From positions 1 to 64,000 of the forward strand of contig JBAKBP010012293.1 in the NCBI GenBank assembly GCA_037953745.1: a stretch of 64,000 bases of DNA, in the 5' to 3' direction. Both the position numbers and the translations under genes were made by a program. The notes beneath the pieces are model-generated. The model ran no database searches. It was not told where the DNA came from and saw only the letters and a list, made by a program, of their open reading frames with translations. The stretch is from Lithodes maja. Lineage: Eukaryota > Arthropoda > Malacostraca > Decapoda > Lithodidae. Below, piece after piece: positions 33,006-45,716 of this stretch (positions are counted from its first letter, which is position 1; each line of letters starts with the position of its first letter).

Positions 33006-33300
33006 CCCGTAGCCTAGTAGGTAGCGCTCTCGTCTCACACACGAGGGGTCGGGGGTTCAATCCCCCGGCCGGGCGGAGACAAATTGGGCTTGTCTCCTTT
33101 CGTGTGTTAGCCTCAGTTCACCTAGCTGTAAATAGGTACCTGGAATAAGTGGACGACGTTGTGACGTCCCATCTGGGGTTGGCAAAAATGGTACAAGGCG
33201 AGATGGGTATCATATGGTTCACCTAAGCTGATGGCTACCTAAGCCTTCGGGCGAGACGGTACCGTCTATAGTGAGAATGGTACCATACAGATCCACCCTA
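33005..33300 (+). repeat. tRNA-derived SINE (tRNA-Val-like head)
   Basis: The first 73 bases fold like a tRNA: A box TAGCCTAGTAGG, an anticodon arm CTCGT/ACGAG with loop CTCACAC (anticodon CAC), and B box GGGTTCAATCCC. The acceptor pairing GCCCG/CGGGC is good. The body that follows includes CAGTTCACCTAGCTGTAAAT, a block often seen in invertebrate SINEs. The 3' limit is uncertain. It might be a real tRNA gene at 33005-33077, but the attached body favours a SINE. Confidence 0.68.
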
Positions 33301-34275
33301 AGCCTTCGTTTCCGATGTCGCCAATTGGCTAAAAATACAGACTACACACACATCCACAGCCATTCCAACGATACATATAACACCTACACATATAGGAGGC
33401 GGGAAATAACGAGCATGCTCACTCCCGCAATACAACTAGAGTAAGTACAACTAGAGTAAGTACACACACACACACACACACACTTGTGTTTCGATAAACA
33501 CTGATGTTTAATTGTATGCTTGCGCATATCAGTATATGCTATGGCTATAGCCATCTCACTCTCTCTCTCTCTCTCTCTCAGGAGTCAGAGGGACCGCACT
33601 TTCTACCAATTATTATCTTTCGCAACTAACTCGGCGCGTTACAGGATTTATCCACTGATATTTTGACAACCAGTCATGTAAGGACTTATACCTATTGGCG
33701 TCTGGAAGAGAAAAACATCCGTAGGAATTATTTAAGATATACTGAATTTTTGCAACTATGCTAGGCCTGAAGAGACCATAATTATATCACAACTCGGTAT
33801 AAAGGGGATGGCCGCAACCTCATCCGCGTGGCAGCTGCATATGTGTGTGGTTTAAATGCCGATATAACTAAGTAAATGCTAAATATTACATGATTAAATC
33901 TATGCAAGGGTAATTATATATTATGCGCAGAAAAACGCATGTTTAATAAGAGACTGTCACCTTATATAATCATTATTATCTATATGCGTATTCATAAACC
34001 GAGTGCACTGTGAGTGATGGCAGATAATATCTGGAGGACCATTAGTTTGTAAAACCCTGTTGGGTATTGTTAAGGTGTCCACTATGTGGGCTGCTGGATC
34101 ACTATACTCTATTTCAGCGACGCTGAGGTGAGAACGGCTCACTTAGATGTCATTCATTCTAGCCGATTGGCTCATGCGACCATGTTCAATGTCTCGTCTT
34201 TTAGTAATTATTAATTCCTAAAGGTTTAAATAATCACGGTCGCACAAGTCAATCAGCTGGAACAGTCTGTCGATG
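33301..34275. other. Spacer with short (CA)n and (CT)n tracts
   Basis: (CA)n lies at about 33462-33482 and (CT)n at about 33559-33579. No gene or named repeat seen. Confidence 0.45.
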
Positions 34276-34279
34276 TTGG

Positions 34280-35010
34280 GTGCACCATGGGAGTAAGCGC
34301 TGTAATAGAATAACAGGACCCCTGCCAAAGGATGAGTCAGAAATCAAGAAATTTGAGTGCGTAGTGTGCAAGGGCGAGCTTGTGTTAAATGATGATCATG
34401 TGGCTGTGAATTTTGGAAATGAGTCATTGGCGCTGGTGGACAAGTGTTGTTACCTAGGAGATACCATCTCTACCGGTGGTGGGGCCGAGGCTGCCACTGT
34501 CGCTAGAATTAGATGTGGCTGGGGGAAGTTCAGAGAACTGCTGCCAATTTTGACCATGAAAAGAATTCTTCTCCCCCTGAAGGGAAAGGTGTATGCCTCA
34601 TGTGTTAGATGTGCAATGACGTATGCCTCAGAAACATGGACTGTTAAAGAAGAGGATGTCAACAGAATGGAACGTAATGAGATGAGAATGGTGAGATAGA
34701 TGTGTGGGGCCAAACTGCAGGATAGAATAACTAATGATAAGGAGACGCTTGAGTATAAAGAGTATTAGCAAGGAGATGCATACAAGTAGACTGGGATGGT
34801 ATGGGCATGCGGAGAGAATGGATGAACAAAATTGTGTGAAAAGATGCAGGTCTGTGATTGTGGAGGGAGCTGCACCAAGGGGTGGAACGAGGAAGACCTG
34901 GGATCGAACTATACGTGCCGATCTCGAATCGAAAACTTGACAAGTGAAGAAGCCCCTAACAGTGTTGCCTGGAACGCCGCCATTAGGACAAGAGACTGAA
35001 ACTGCACGTA
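34280..35010 (+). pseudogene. Decayed non-LTR RT C-terminal fragment
   Basis: The frame 34280-34699 reads KCCYLGDTISTGGGAEA, CGWGKFRELLPIL and YASETWTVKEEDVNRMER, the C-terminal (thumb) blocks of an arthropod non-LTR RT. After the stop at 34697 the region continues in shifted frames as LGWYGHAERMD and APRGGTRKTWD. The N-terminal palm and catalytic motifs are absent. It is more decayed than the other LINE fragments, so probably older. Confidence 0.72.
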
Positions 35011-35014
35011 TGTG

Positions 35015-35535
35015 TGGAGCACTCAGTCTTAACATTTTATGTATGCATGTATGTAGACAGTACCACTGATCATGCTAATGCTACCACAGAAAGTGTAACA
35101 TACAGTCAGATAGACAATAGCCAATCCTTCATTCCCATTAAATAGGTAGGGAGGATTAGAAAGGGAACAATGATGACAGGGAGAGGATGAATATGATAAA
35201 CACCTGCCAAAAGCAAGTACTCTAACATTCGGAACAACACTCAGCATCCATTCACCAAACCTCAATATCATTGGCTTCACCTCAGATGATATACACTTGC
35301 ACAACACAGTCTCTTCACAACATCGGGGATGTCAATTAAAAGGTTACAAATACGTTCATATGTTCTTCCTAACAAACTTACTCCATTCATTTCTGTAACA
35401 ACAATCATATATATAATGCATGTTAATACTTCATGCATCGACCATGAATCTCTCGACCGTGGTTCACCCTTATTGTTTTGGCTACAATCATACATTTTAT
35501 TGAGGCTAGTGCTAGATAATTTCATTCAGCACTGG
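35015..35535. other. Spacer without recognised features
   Basis: No coding, RNA or repeat signal that I can support. Confidence 0.4.
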
Positions 35536-35536
35536 A

Positions 35537-35610
35537 GCCGCGGCGGTCGAGCGGCAAGCACGCTCACGTGTGAATCTGATTAACCTGGGTTTGATCCCAG
35601 CCAAAGCAGA
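35537..35610 (+). repeat. tRNA-like SINE head
   Basis: GCGGTCGAGCGGCAAGC resembles an A box and GGGTTTGATCCCAGCC a B box at suitable spacing. Acceptor pairing is poor. Probably the head of a SINE; the body is not defined. Confidence 0.45.
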
Positions 35611-35848
35611 CATATTTAGTGAGTGTGAAACTCAGGTGTCAGAAGCAACTGCCAGCAGGCCGTTCTCTGTGTCCTCCTACTTTTTCAATCCTAGTTTCAA
35701 AGCCAAAGGTGGATGTTGTGCATGCGTGCACAACAAAGTCACTTACGCTCGTGTTCCCGATTTCGACTCCTCTGAATTCTCAACTTTGTGGCTCTAACTT
35801 TCCTGTCATTGTCATACTAAATATTTCTGTGATGTTGTGTGTGGGGAA

Positions 35849-36540
35849 GAGCAAGGTTATGGTCTTCGAAAGGGGTGAAGCCACAGAGTGTGAGGTGAAG
35901 TTGAACGGTCAGGCTATGGAGATTGTTAGCTCATTAAGTATCTGGGCAATGTGCTGAGTATAGATGGGAGTATGTATGAAGAAGTGCGGGAGAGGGTGCA
36001 ACAGGAGAAGAGGGTTGTAGGAACGGTGAAAGCAGTAACAAGAAATAGAGTGGTCAGCATGGAAGTGAAGGAATCCTTGCATGTCAGTGTGGTAATCTCG
36101 ACATTAACTTATGGAAGCAAAGCATGGATGTTGGTGGAGAGACTCGGACCAAGAGTGAGAGGGGTGGAAATGAGTTACTTGAGAAGTGCGTGCAGAGTTA
36201 CATGGAGGGATAGATAGATGAATAAGGAAGTAAGAAGGAGGTGTAGTGTGGAGGTAGATGTGCTGGAAAGTGTGAAAAGGAACACCTTGAGATGGTTTGA
36301 CCATATGAAACATATAGGAAGCAAGAGAATTACTAAGAGGGTGTACGACAGCGAGGTGGAAGGACAGAAAGGGAGAGGTAAACCGAGAGAGAGGTGGAAG
36401 GATGGAGTGAAGAAGTATATGAGTGAAGGCGGTATGGTTGGAAGGAGGGATGCCGACTGACTGGGGACAGAGGTGCATGGGGGCATTTTGTTCGTGGCCA
36501 CCCCTTCGGGGATCACGGCATCAGGCAATAGATAGATAGA
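35849..36540 (+). pseudogene. RTE fragment with (GATA)n tail
   Basis: This is the 3' part of the family at 4121-5557. It begins at GKSKVMVFERGEATECEV, shifts frame near 35945, and continues EEVRERVQQEKRVVGT, TLTYGSKAW, LRWFDHMKHI and KGRGKPRERWKDGV. A stop lies at about 36216. The end GCAATAGATAGATAGA is the same tail type. RT motifs A-C are lost by 5' truncation. Confidence 0.85.
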
Positions 36541-36544
36541 CTAT

Positions 36545-38430
36545 CTTTCCCCTAACTCTATCGACTTTCCCAAATTCTTTGATTATTTAAACTCTAAAGT
36601 GGAACACATTCTATCCATTTCTCCTTTCTCTGAAATCTACATCTTAGGAGATTTCAACGTTCACCACCGCCAATGACTCTCCTCTCATTCTACTGACCAA
36701 CCTGGTGAACAAGCCTACGTCTTTTTTATCCTAAATGACCTAGATCAGTTGGTTCAGTAACCTACCCCTATCCCGGATCGCCTCGGAGATCGGCTCAACA
36801 TTCTTGACTCTTTCCTAATTTCTAACCCTTCTTCTTATGCTGTAAATACTTTTTCTCCTTTGGGTTCCTCCGACCATAAACATATTTCTGTCACCTGTCC
36901 TCTCTCTCAGTTTCGGCCACCTGATCCTCCTAGCCGGCGGCGCTTGTGGCACTTTGGCGCTGCCGACTGGGAGGCTCTCCAGCAGTACTTCTTCGATTTC
37001 CCATGGAATGTTTTTTGCTTCTGTGGCCGGGGACCCTCGGAGAGTGATGCATGCATTACCGAGGTAATCCTATCGGGCATGAAGGCATACATTCCATTTT
37101 CTTTCTCTCAGGCTGATGCAAACAAATCTTGGTTTACTCACGCTTGTTCTACGTCTGTCCGCAATAAGGAAGAAGCATTCAAACCGTACCGACGCCTTCA
37201 AACTCAAGTACTGGTATCTCATACTTCATATGTTTCTGCCCGGAATCAAGCCAAATCTGTTCTTCGTCTTGCCAAACACTCTTTCATCAATAATAAATGC
37301 ACTGAACTATCCAACTCTAGCTCTTCGCAAGCTTTCTGGCATCTAGCCCAAAACCTTTCCAAACAATTTTTCTTCCTCGTCTTTCCCTCCCCTTTTCCAC
37401 TCTGATGGCACAACCATCAGTGCTTCCTCTGACAAAGCTGAACTCTTTGCTCAAACTTTCGGTAAAAACTCCACCTTGGGTGATTCCAGTGCTATTCCTC
37501 CCTCCCCACCCCCCTCTCTCCTACTTATGCCTATTATCCTAATTTCTTCTAAAGATGTACTTTCCATCCTCTCTGGGCTTATTACTAAGAAGGTGTACGG
37601 TCAGGATGGTGTTCCTCCTGGTGTACTCAAAAACTGTTCTTCCGTGCTGACTCCCTGCTTAGGCAAACTCTTTCGTCTCTGTCTATCCTCTAACGTCTTC
37701 CCTTCTTGCTGGAAGTTTGCTCTCATTCAACCTGTCCCAAAGAAGGGTGACCGCTCTCAACCTTCCAACTATCATCCTATTCCTCTCATCTCTTGTATCT
37801 CTAAAGTTTTTGAGACTATTCTTACTTCGAAAATTCATAAGCATTTCTCTTCTCATATTATACTCAGATCGCCAGGTATGGCTTCCTTAACCCACTGAGC
37901 CCCAGCTAGTTTATAATAAATGTACCACCCAGGACCAGCAGGTTTTGAAAATTTGTTTTTTTCCAGAAACAATTGGGACTGGGTTAGGAATGAAGGAAAA
38001 CTCACAAAAAAACGATCCCCTAGGTCATTAAGGGGTTCTACGGTGCGCCCGAAAGTCGGATTTACAAGAGGGGAAAATTTAAGGCAAAAACACAAAACAA
38101 AAGTTTTTGCGCACTCACGCACACACGGTTGGACTTTGAGAGTTTTCAAACATCGGCATGGTTGCGTGGGATACTTACACAGTTCCTATACAAATCTGAG
38201 CCCTCTAGGTGCAATAGGACCGGAGTAATTAACAGTGACGACACGTTGTCGTCGCTGAGGTTTAGCGTTACATACATTGCCGACAACAACGTGTCATCGC
38301 TGGGGTTCAGTGGGTTAAGGATCGCTCTACTGGAGATCTTCTTTCATATCTTACTAACTCTTGGTCATCCTCCTTTTGGGACTTCGGTGAGACCTTTTCT
38401 ATTGCGCTAGACATATTGAAGGCATTCGAT
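36545..38430 (+). pseudogene. LINE-B fragment, copy B (endonuclease end to RT motif A)
   Basis: It starts with the end of an APE nuclease: YILGDFNVHHRQ, stops, then LGSSDHKHISV (about 36860). The region before the RT follows (FGAADWEALQQYFFDFPW), with a stop at about 37405. From 37476 it equals copy A at 48, including the M1 MITE at 37891-38314 and the break near 38430. Several stops make it dead. It shows that copy A in the window begins in the middle of the same element. Confidence 0.87.
37891..38314. mobile_element. M1 MITE, duplicate copy
   Basis: Same element, same TTAA flanks and same position inside LINE-B as 463-886, so the MITE predates the segmental duplication. Confidence 0.88.
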
Positions 38431-38741
38431 ATAAGAGTTATAAGAGTTATAAGAGTTTTTACCGTATTTTGTCATTATTCTGTAATTCAATTCCATTCTC
38501 TCGTATTTTATTTGTGTATTTCTATGTAATATTCCCTAATATCAATAAGTCCTTTTCCTTTATCCGTATAATGTATTCTGCTTAGTATAAGGTTTATCCT
38601 TAGAACGTGGTGATCACTTAAATTACATAAATGTGTTAATAGGTCTACTCAGTCTTTTTTAAACCTATCCTATAATTACCTTACCTCAGAGAATCTAATC
38701 TCTTTACAATAGTACTACTCGGCTAAATTATAAGAGGTTAA

Positions 38742-39110
38742 GGGGAGATGGGTCATTTTTCTGGTCCCCCTTCTTTCTCATGTTTAGCCTCATTACTTTT
38801 CTGATTATAAGAAGTTCGGCCCATTAGTTTGGCGATTTTAAGAGCTTTCGCCTCATTTCTTTGTCAATATTAAGACTGTTCGTGTTATGTTATTTAGGTG
38901 TCGGTTTTATCCTGGCGAGCGATAGCGAGCTTGTAATTCAAGAAGAACCGGCCTTCGGCCGGAACATTTTTCTATTGAAAAATTTGCAAATATATCTTGA
39001 AGGCGTGTCTTGGGGGAGTTTTATTTAAGCTTGATGGAGGTCTAGGGAGGAAACTAATATAATTATAAAAAAAATCATAAATGAGCAAATATAAGTCAAC
39101 CAATTCCCCC
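38742..39110 (+). mobile_element. M2 MITE, duplicate copy
   Basis: Corresponds to 1314-1682 with TTAA at both flanks. Confidence 0.83.
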
Positions 39111-39130
39111 TTAAGGCAAAGTATATACTA

Positions 39131-39562
39131 GGTTGTTGTTGTTGTTGTTGTTGTTCCCCAGGCTGTCTGACCGAGCAGCCCGAAGGTCCCGAGCAAGGCC
39201 AAGGCCATAACCGAGAGCCCCCACAGAACCCTCCCTGCTTACCACTAAGAAAGCCCAGGTGACCGAAGCCGCTTCCAGGCGAGGAGCTGAGGAGGGTGTG
39301 GAAACGCCCGGGACACCATAGCCTCACCCAAGGCCCTGTGCCCCTCAACAATTATGAAGGGAAAGTTGAGGGGCAAAGGAAAAATGTGACGCTTTGGCTC
39401 CCAGTCTGCCAACCTCGATATTGGCAGTAAGGAGATCAATCCACGGAAGAGACGCCATCACATGAGATCTTGGAAATGTAAAGTAAAAGGAATAGTCAGA
39501 GTAAGCTATGGGTATGGCAAAGAACGCTCAACTCCCATTCTGTTAGACAAGCCCAACACCAC
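39131..39562 (-). repeat. (CAA)n-tailed repeat, duplicate copy
   Basis: Corresponds to 1703-2134. Confidence 0.75.
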
Positions 39563-39939
39563 AGTATATGCTAGGTTAGATAGGTCGGCTTAGGGTATGC
39601 TGGGTTAATATAGTGTTGGTTTACAGGTATATAATACACTTGGTATAGCGCATATACCTTCACCTACACTAGCTGGTTCTTTACAATTAATATTATAGAC
39701 CTAAAGTTTCTTCTGATTTCTGTATCTGGTTTCTAGGATATGATCATGATCGCATCCTAAATTGAAGTTGGTTCAAAACTTTGTGAGATATCTTGTTTAC
39801 AGACAAACAGACAAACAAACGGAAACAAAAACATAAACTTCAGGTTAGGATGATATGATTGGTCAATTATTCTAACAATTGATGCTTTCTTTCAGCTAGC
39901 AGTAAATATGAACAGTCAGCTACACATTCATGGACCCCC

Positions 39940-39985
<46 letters not shown>

Positions 39986-40678
39986 CTTGGTCGAATTTTA
40001 CCCTCGTTTGTATATCTGTTTGTCTGTAAGCAGGAAATCTCAACCGATGTTCACGAAAATTACTGGGCAGATAGGATATGCACCATGGAAGCGGTGATTC
40101 CATTTAGGAGGCGATCGGTAGAGCACATACCTCCGCCACCGTAGGAGGAGATATGCGCTCTACCGAGTGTACTTTTAGTAGTTTTTGTTGTTTTCTCCTG
40201 CTATCTGTGGCGACAGGGTGGCTCCACAACAGACTGGGTGGAGGGGAGGCAAAGGGGGGTTTAGAGGATTGGTGAGAGTGGGGAAATTAAATACACCCTC
40301 TTACCAGTAGACCTCTCTCTCTCTCTGGAGGTGGTCGACAGTAATTCAATTGCTACGATTAAGAACAGACTGGACGATCACCTGATGAAGATTGGATTAA
40401 TATGAATTAATCCGTAGGCTTGTGTAATTTCCATTTCAAACTAATTTATTTTTATACTCTATAAAAACTTTCCTTGCGGGCATTTCCTGACCCATAAGGT
40501 TACACTTCATCCTATTTTCTGGTACGGCTTTTTAGCCGGAAGGAGCGGAGGGTGAGGAGAGAGCGTTCAACTTTACTTTCTTATTCTTCCACTATAAACT
40601 GCCCCTGCCTAGTAGTTTTAAGGCCTTACCACCAAGTTGGTACTGCAAGGTATGTGTGGTCTGAGGTTTATGTGTTAA

Positions 40679-41319
40679 GGGTACTTCACACAGTCAAGAA
40701 TGCGAGCTAGAACCACAAGGAATAGCTGAAAATTCGGATTCCTGGGCCTATTCGCGGTGAAAATCTATACTCCAAGTGACTCTAGCGATATCCTAGTGAT
40801 TCCTGGTACACTCCCAGTGACTCCAAACCAGTCCCGGCCGATTGGCCCTGTCCGACAAAATGTTCACCGTGTTTAAGGTTCTCGCCGCGAATCGGACCAC
40901 TCCCAGTGATTCCCAGTGATGCCCAGTGATTTCCCAGTGAGTCCTGGTGATTCTGGTATGAACTGGAACTGAAACCAAAAGCTGTCCGCGAATCAGATAC
41001 GAAACACTGAGCATCACCAGGATTCACTGGGAGTCACTGGGGAATCACTGGGAATCAACTGGGAGTCACTGGGAATGGTCTGATTCGTGGCTAGAACTTT
41101 AAACACGGTGAACATTTTGTCGGACAGGGAGAATCGGCCGCGAGTGGTTTGGAGTCACTGGGAGTCTAACAGGAATCACTAGGATATCGCTAGAGTCACT
41201 AGGATATAGCGAGAGTCACTAGGAGTCATCGAATTTTCACCGCGAATAGGGCCAGGAATCCGAATTTTCAGCTACTCCTAGTGATTCTAGCTCGCATTCG
41301 TGACTGTGTGAAGTACCCT
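40679..41319. mobile_element. M3 fold-back element, duplicate copy
   Basis: Corresponds to 3256-3896 with a few substitutions; TTAA flanks at 40675-40678 and 41320-41323. Confidence 0.83.
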
Positions 41320-41533
41320 TTAATAAATATATTATTCATATTAACCTGTAATACTTCTCACGTGAAAGTATAATATACACTATACAGGTAGTTAACTTTT
41401 CATGGTCAAACATTATAAATAGGCCTAGTATTAACCTGTGTAAGTACAATTCCCCACAAGACATTGTATTCACCCAGTGATTGTGTGTAGAGAAGGAAAT
41501 TACGGTAGTTCAGGTAATTAAATAATGTGAACA

Positions 41534-41543
41534 ATGTATGGTC
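41534..41543. other. Empty target site of the RTE insertion
   Basis: ATGTATGGTC occurs once here, where copy A has it on both sides of the RTE element at 4121-5557. Confidence 0.93.
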
Positions 41544-42038
41544 AATGTTACAATACTCTACTTGTAGTCTACACGTTCTGCAACTCCCCTTACCTAACAT
41601 AACGAGAATGGTGGATACGTGTTTGGCTTGGTTGTTTAGGGCCCGTTATAGTCGCCGGTTAATTGTCTAGATGTTCTGCAACTCCCCTGACCTAACCTAA
41701 GCAAAGTAACACAGCCTATAAGTGTTACCTATATTAGGTCATCTTATGAAATATTACAGAACTAGGTAACGAATGAAAAGAAGAAAGTGGGAATGATTAA
41801 CTATCCACTATTTAGACAATAGTTTAAATATATTTGTTTCTTAAAGTATAGTAAGCATTGATATTATGACCTTACGGTACATAATAATACAGACTTATCG
41901 TATTATATTAATGTCTGTAATGATGTATGAATACAGTCATAATACTTAATGACGATAATTAGAGGACTGTAGTTATAGTGTCCGTGGGTCGGTGGTAAGT
42001 GTGCATGTGGCTTGGCACAGCTTGGGGGCCCCTTATAT

Positions 42039-42412
42039 AGGGGCTCTTCACAATGGGGGCCATGCCTGGCATGCGAGATCTCATTCCAAACAAATCCCAG
42101 TGATGCTCGGTGATTGCCAGTGACTCCTATCTAATTCCCAGTGATACCTATATTACTCCTATCGAATCGTATATTACAGTAAAAATCCAAATTTTCAAAT
42201 TTTCAGTCACTCGCACTTCATTCCTGGTTTTATCCAGGTGATTCCCAGTGATTCCCAGTGACTCCCATTGATTCGCAGGTACACTCCCAGTGGTTCCTAC
42301 GGTGTTGTGAGTCCACGGGGAATTGCAGACATTCGTGGTGTATTCCCAGGAATCACCAGGAATCATTACTCCTAGTGATTCTAGCTCACATTCCTGACTG
42401 TGTGATGTACCC
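42039..42412. mobile_element. Diverged M3-family element, duplicate copy
   Basis: Corresponds to 6062-6435; TTAA follows at 42413-42416. Confidence 0.62.
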
Positions 42413-42414
42413 TT

Positions 42415-42417
<3 letters not shown>

Positions 42418-42482
<65 letters not shown>
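42418..42482. repeat. (TG)n microsatellite, expanded copy
   Basis: About 32 TG units, against about 13 in copy A. Confidence 0.95.
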
Positions 42483-42484
<2 letters not shown>

Positions 42485-42677
42485 TTTGAATACATAAATA
42501 TAGAAAACCATCTGCGAATTCCACATTCTCTCCCTGCATTATTTCAGTTCACTTATGAATGTAGTTTGCCATACATATTTTTGTTTGTATTATATTTTCT
42601 CTCACCCACTTCCTCTTTTCCTTTTAATTTCCTCTTCCTCTCTATTCGCCTGACGCAAATTGTCTTCTCACCTCTCT

Positions 42678-43223
42678 GCCACATTATATTACTTGCATTC
42701 ACCTGATCTGCCACATTATATTACTTGCATTCACCTGATCTGCCACATTATATTACTTGCATTCACCTGATCTGCCATATTATATTACTTGCATTCACCT
42801 GATCTGCCACATTATATTACTTGCATTCACCTGATCTGCCACATTATATTACTTGCATTCACCTGATCTGCCACATTATATTACTTGCATTCACCTGATC
42901 TGCCACATTATATTACTTGCATTCACCTGATCTGCCACATTACATTACTTGCATTCACCTGATCTGCCACATTATATTACTTGCATTCACCTGATCTGCC
43001 ACATTATATTACTTGCATTCACCTGATCTGCCACATTATATTACTTGCATTCACCTGATCTGCCATATTATATTACTTGCATTCACCTGATCTGCCACAT
43101 TATATTACTTGCATTCACCTGATCTGCCACATTATATTACTTGCATTCACCTGATCTGCCACATTATATTATGTGCATTCACCTGATCTGCCATATTATA
43201 TTACTTGCATTCACCTGATCTGC
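42678..43223. repeat. 32-bp minisatellite, about 17 units
   Basis: Same unit as 6660-7262, but most units carry CCACATTATATT and a minority CCATATTATATT, the reverse of copy A. This points to homogenisation after the duplication or to a different haplotype. Confidence 0.93.
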
Positions 43224-43225
43224 AC

Positions 43226-43761
43226 AGATGGAGGGATAGAAACCGAAGAAGGGTAGTTTAGAAATTAAAGATTTATGCCAGACTCTATCGAAGGCTTTCG
43301 ATATGTCTAGTGCAATAGAAAAAGTCTCACCGAAGTCCCGAAAGGAGGATGACCAAGAGTTAGTAAGATATGAAAGAAGATCACCAGTAGAGCGACCCTT
43401 AAGGAAGCCATACTGACGATCTGAGAGCAGATTATGAGAAGAGAAATGCTTAAGATATTTGGAAGCAAGAATAGTTTCAAAAACTTTAGAAAGACAAGAA
43501 ATGAGAGCAATTGGACGATAGTTGGAGGGTTGAGAGCGGTCACCCTTCTTTGGGACAGGTTGAATGTGAGCAAACTTCCAGCATGAAGGGAAGACGTTAG
43601 AGGATAGACAGAGACGAAAGAGTTTGCCTAGGCAGGGAGTCAGCACGGAAGCACAGTTTTTGAGAACAACAGGAGGAACACCGTCCGGACTGTACGCCTT
43701 ATTAGTGTTAAGCCCAGAGAGGGTAGAAAGTACATCTTTTGAAGAGATTAGGATGTTAGGC

Positions 43762-43765
<4 letters not shown>
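43226..43765 (-). pseudogene. LINE-B RT fragment (minus strand)
   Basis: On the minus strand the frame reads PNILISSKDVLSTLSGL, PDGVPPVVLKNC, PVPKKGDRSQPSNYRPIAL and motif A ALDISKAFDRVWH, ending at FYPSICA where the minisatellite begins. It is open throughout and close to the 19919 copy, so recent. Its 5' end abuts (TA)n. The next residues of the family occur as the first residues of the plus-strand fragment at 59246. Confidence 0.9.
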
Positions 43766-43819
<54 letters not shown>

Positions 43820-43885
43820 CACACACACGCACACACACACACACACACAGACACACACACACACACAGACACACACACACACACA
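43766..43885. repeat. (TA)n-(CA)n microsatellite
   Basis: About 26 TA units pass into CA units interrupted by AGA; it abuts the 5' end of the LINE-B fragment. Confidence 0.95.
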
Positions 43886-44467
43886 TCTACGTCAACTAGG
43901 AGACCCAGTCCCGGGAAATAATATTTCGAAAACTGTAAGGCGCTCACACCTAATTTATAAACATATAATATCAGATGGCAATACTATAGCCCAGAACTTG
44001 GCGTGGAAACTGCAGGAATTAATATGATTTTAACTACCCAATTATCATATATCTATCTCTCATATTTCGGACTAAAACAGGAGACAATTTATGTTATTTC
44101 GGCAATACGGGTCTCGTAGATTATGCATTAAGACTTTCCTAGAATGTCTTTAACTTACGAAGACTACCTTCATTCTAGTTCCCGATACCAATACCAAGAT
44201 CAGATTACGCATTTGTTTCTGTTTGTTGGCTACTATTAGACTAATTTATTCTGGTTAGGAACAGTATATGGAAATCAGAGGGTTATAATTCCCACAGATT
44301 CTTCCTAAACTGCTTAACATTGTCTAATGATAGCGAATATCAACTGGTGAAATGCGTCATAATCTTCAAAGGACTGACAAATATTGCCGAACATTGCCGG
44401 GGAAAGTTGCGTGTGAATTCCCCTTAAGACGCTGACTTTGGTATGATCTTGGCTTTGATGGGACGGG

Positions 44468-44470
<3 letters not shown>
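43886..44470. other. Spacer without recognised features
   Basis: No gene or repeat that I can support. Confidence 0.4.
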
Positions 44471-44536
<66 letters not shown>

Positions 44537-44675
44537 ATATGTGTGTGTGGGGGGCGGGAGAGGATATTACATTTGTGTAGGTAAAGTTTCTGAGATAATC
44601 GGACGGAGAATGAGGGAAAGAGGAGCAATGAAGGGAATAATATGAATGAGAGAGAGAGAGAGAGAGAGTGTGTAA
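44471..44675. repeat. (TG)n and (GA)n microsatellites
   Basis: TG runs at about 44469-44535 with a TATA interruption, and a GA run at about 44648-44669. Confidence 0.9.
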
Positions 44676-44967
44676 GTGTGAGAGAGTGTGTTTATGTATG
44701 AGAAAGCGAGATACACGTAGAAATCCGCCACCGTGAGAAATCCAGCCCCCGATCATTTCTATGTATTGCCTCCCGTTTGTTTGTTAATGTTTGGCCAAGT
44801 AATAACGTGCGGGGTTAATATTGGGGGAGGTGGAACCAAAGGACATTAACACCCTCAGGCGGGTGCCCAACCCCGAAAAAGGTTGAAATAGGGGAGCTAT
44901 CCCCCCGCCAAAGGCGGCTTTCTAGGGTCTTTCCTACCTGATGCTGAGAGGATTGGGTTCTAGTCAT

Positions 44968-45384
44968 GTGGTGATGGGCTGGTCTATCAGAGTGAGAACT
45001 GAGCGATCTCTGCCATACCCATAGCTTACTCTGACTGTTCCTTTTACTTATATATTTTCTAGATCTCAAGTGACGGCGTCTCTTCCGTGGATTGACCTCC
45101 CAATCTACCAAGATTGGAAGCCAAAGCGTCACATTTTTCCTTTGCCCCTTAACTTTCTCTTCATAATTGCTGAGGGGCACAGGGCCCTGGGTGGGGCTTT
45201 GGTTTCCCGGGCGTTTCCGCACCCTCCTCAGCTCCCCGCCATTGAGTGGCTTCGGTCACCCAGGCTTTTTTGTGGTCGGCAGGGAGGGTTCTGTGGGGGC
45301 GCCCGGTCATGGCCTTGGCCTTGCTCGGGGCCTTGGGGCTGTTCGGCCAGGCAGCTTGGGGAACAGCAACAACAACAACAACAC
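44968..45384 (+). repeat. (CAA)n-tailed repeat, plus-strand copy
   Basis: Begins GTGGTGATGGGCTGGTC and ends in AAC units. It is the same family as 1703-2134 (minus) and 56109-56528, with many substitutions between copies. Confidence 0.78.
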
Positions 45385-45486
45385 CCTCAGTACCGGTGCC
45401 ATCGTTATAACTATATTCTGGCTACTATTAAACGATTTGATTCAGTTTAAAAACAGCTTCCAGGAATTAGTAGGCTTTGCACTATC

Positions 45487-45590
45487 TTCCTTTACCCTTT
45501 TTACCACTGCAGATCCCCTTTAACTGCACAAATTCGTCTGAATATAACTAGAATAAAATTCAAAGGCCGTCGCTGGTACAGAAGGGGTTA
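45487..45590. mobile_element. Partial M6 MITE
   Basis: The inverse of the M6 middle (CTTTTTACCACTGCAGATCC) is followed by the M6 right end, GGTACAGAAGGGG, and TTAA. The left end is lost or rearranged. Confidence 0.6.
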
Positions 45591-45599
45591 AGGAGTCAA

Positions 45600-45716
45600 G
45601 CGGTGGACCATCACTGTTTGCTGGTACACTATCACACCAACCATCAAAACAAACACCATAATGTATATATACTCCCATCCGGACTCGAACCACTGGCACT
45701 GTATATACCCACACTA
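45600..45716 (-). repeat. Possible tRNA-like SINE fragment
   Basis: On the minus strand a B-box-like GGTTCGAGTCCGG is followed by an AT-rich body. No A box in the right place is seen, so the head is truncated. Confidence 0.35.

Larger units (their letters stand above)
37429..43224. repeat. Segmental duplication, copy B
   Basis: Second copy of 1-7262 without the RTE insertion, with longer (TG)n and an uninterrupted (GA)n. It ends within the minisatellite, where a minus-strand LINE-B fragment takes over. Contained elements correspond one to one with copy A. Confidence 0.93.

Noticed and set aside
33005..33077. Functional tRNA-Val gene
   Set aside because: The tRNA-like part is good but continues into a SINE-type body; a working gene cannot be claimed.
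44314..44756. His/Thr-rich frames on the minus strand
   Set aside because: Products of (TG)n and (GA)n tracts.
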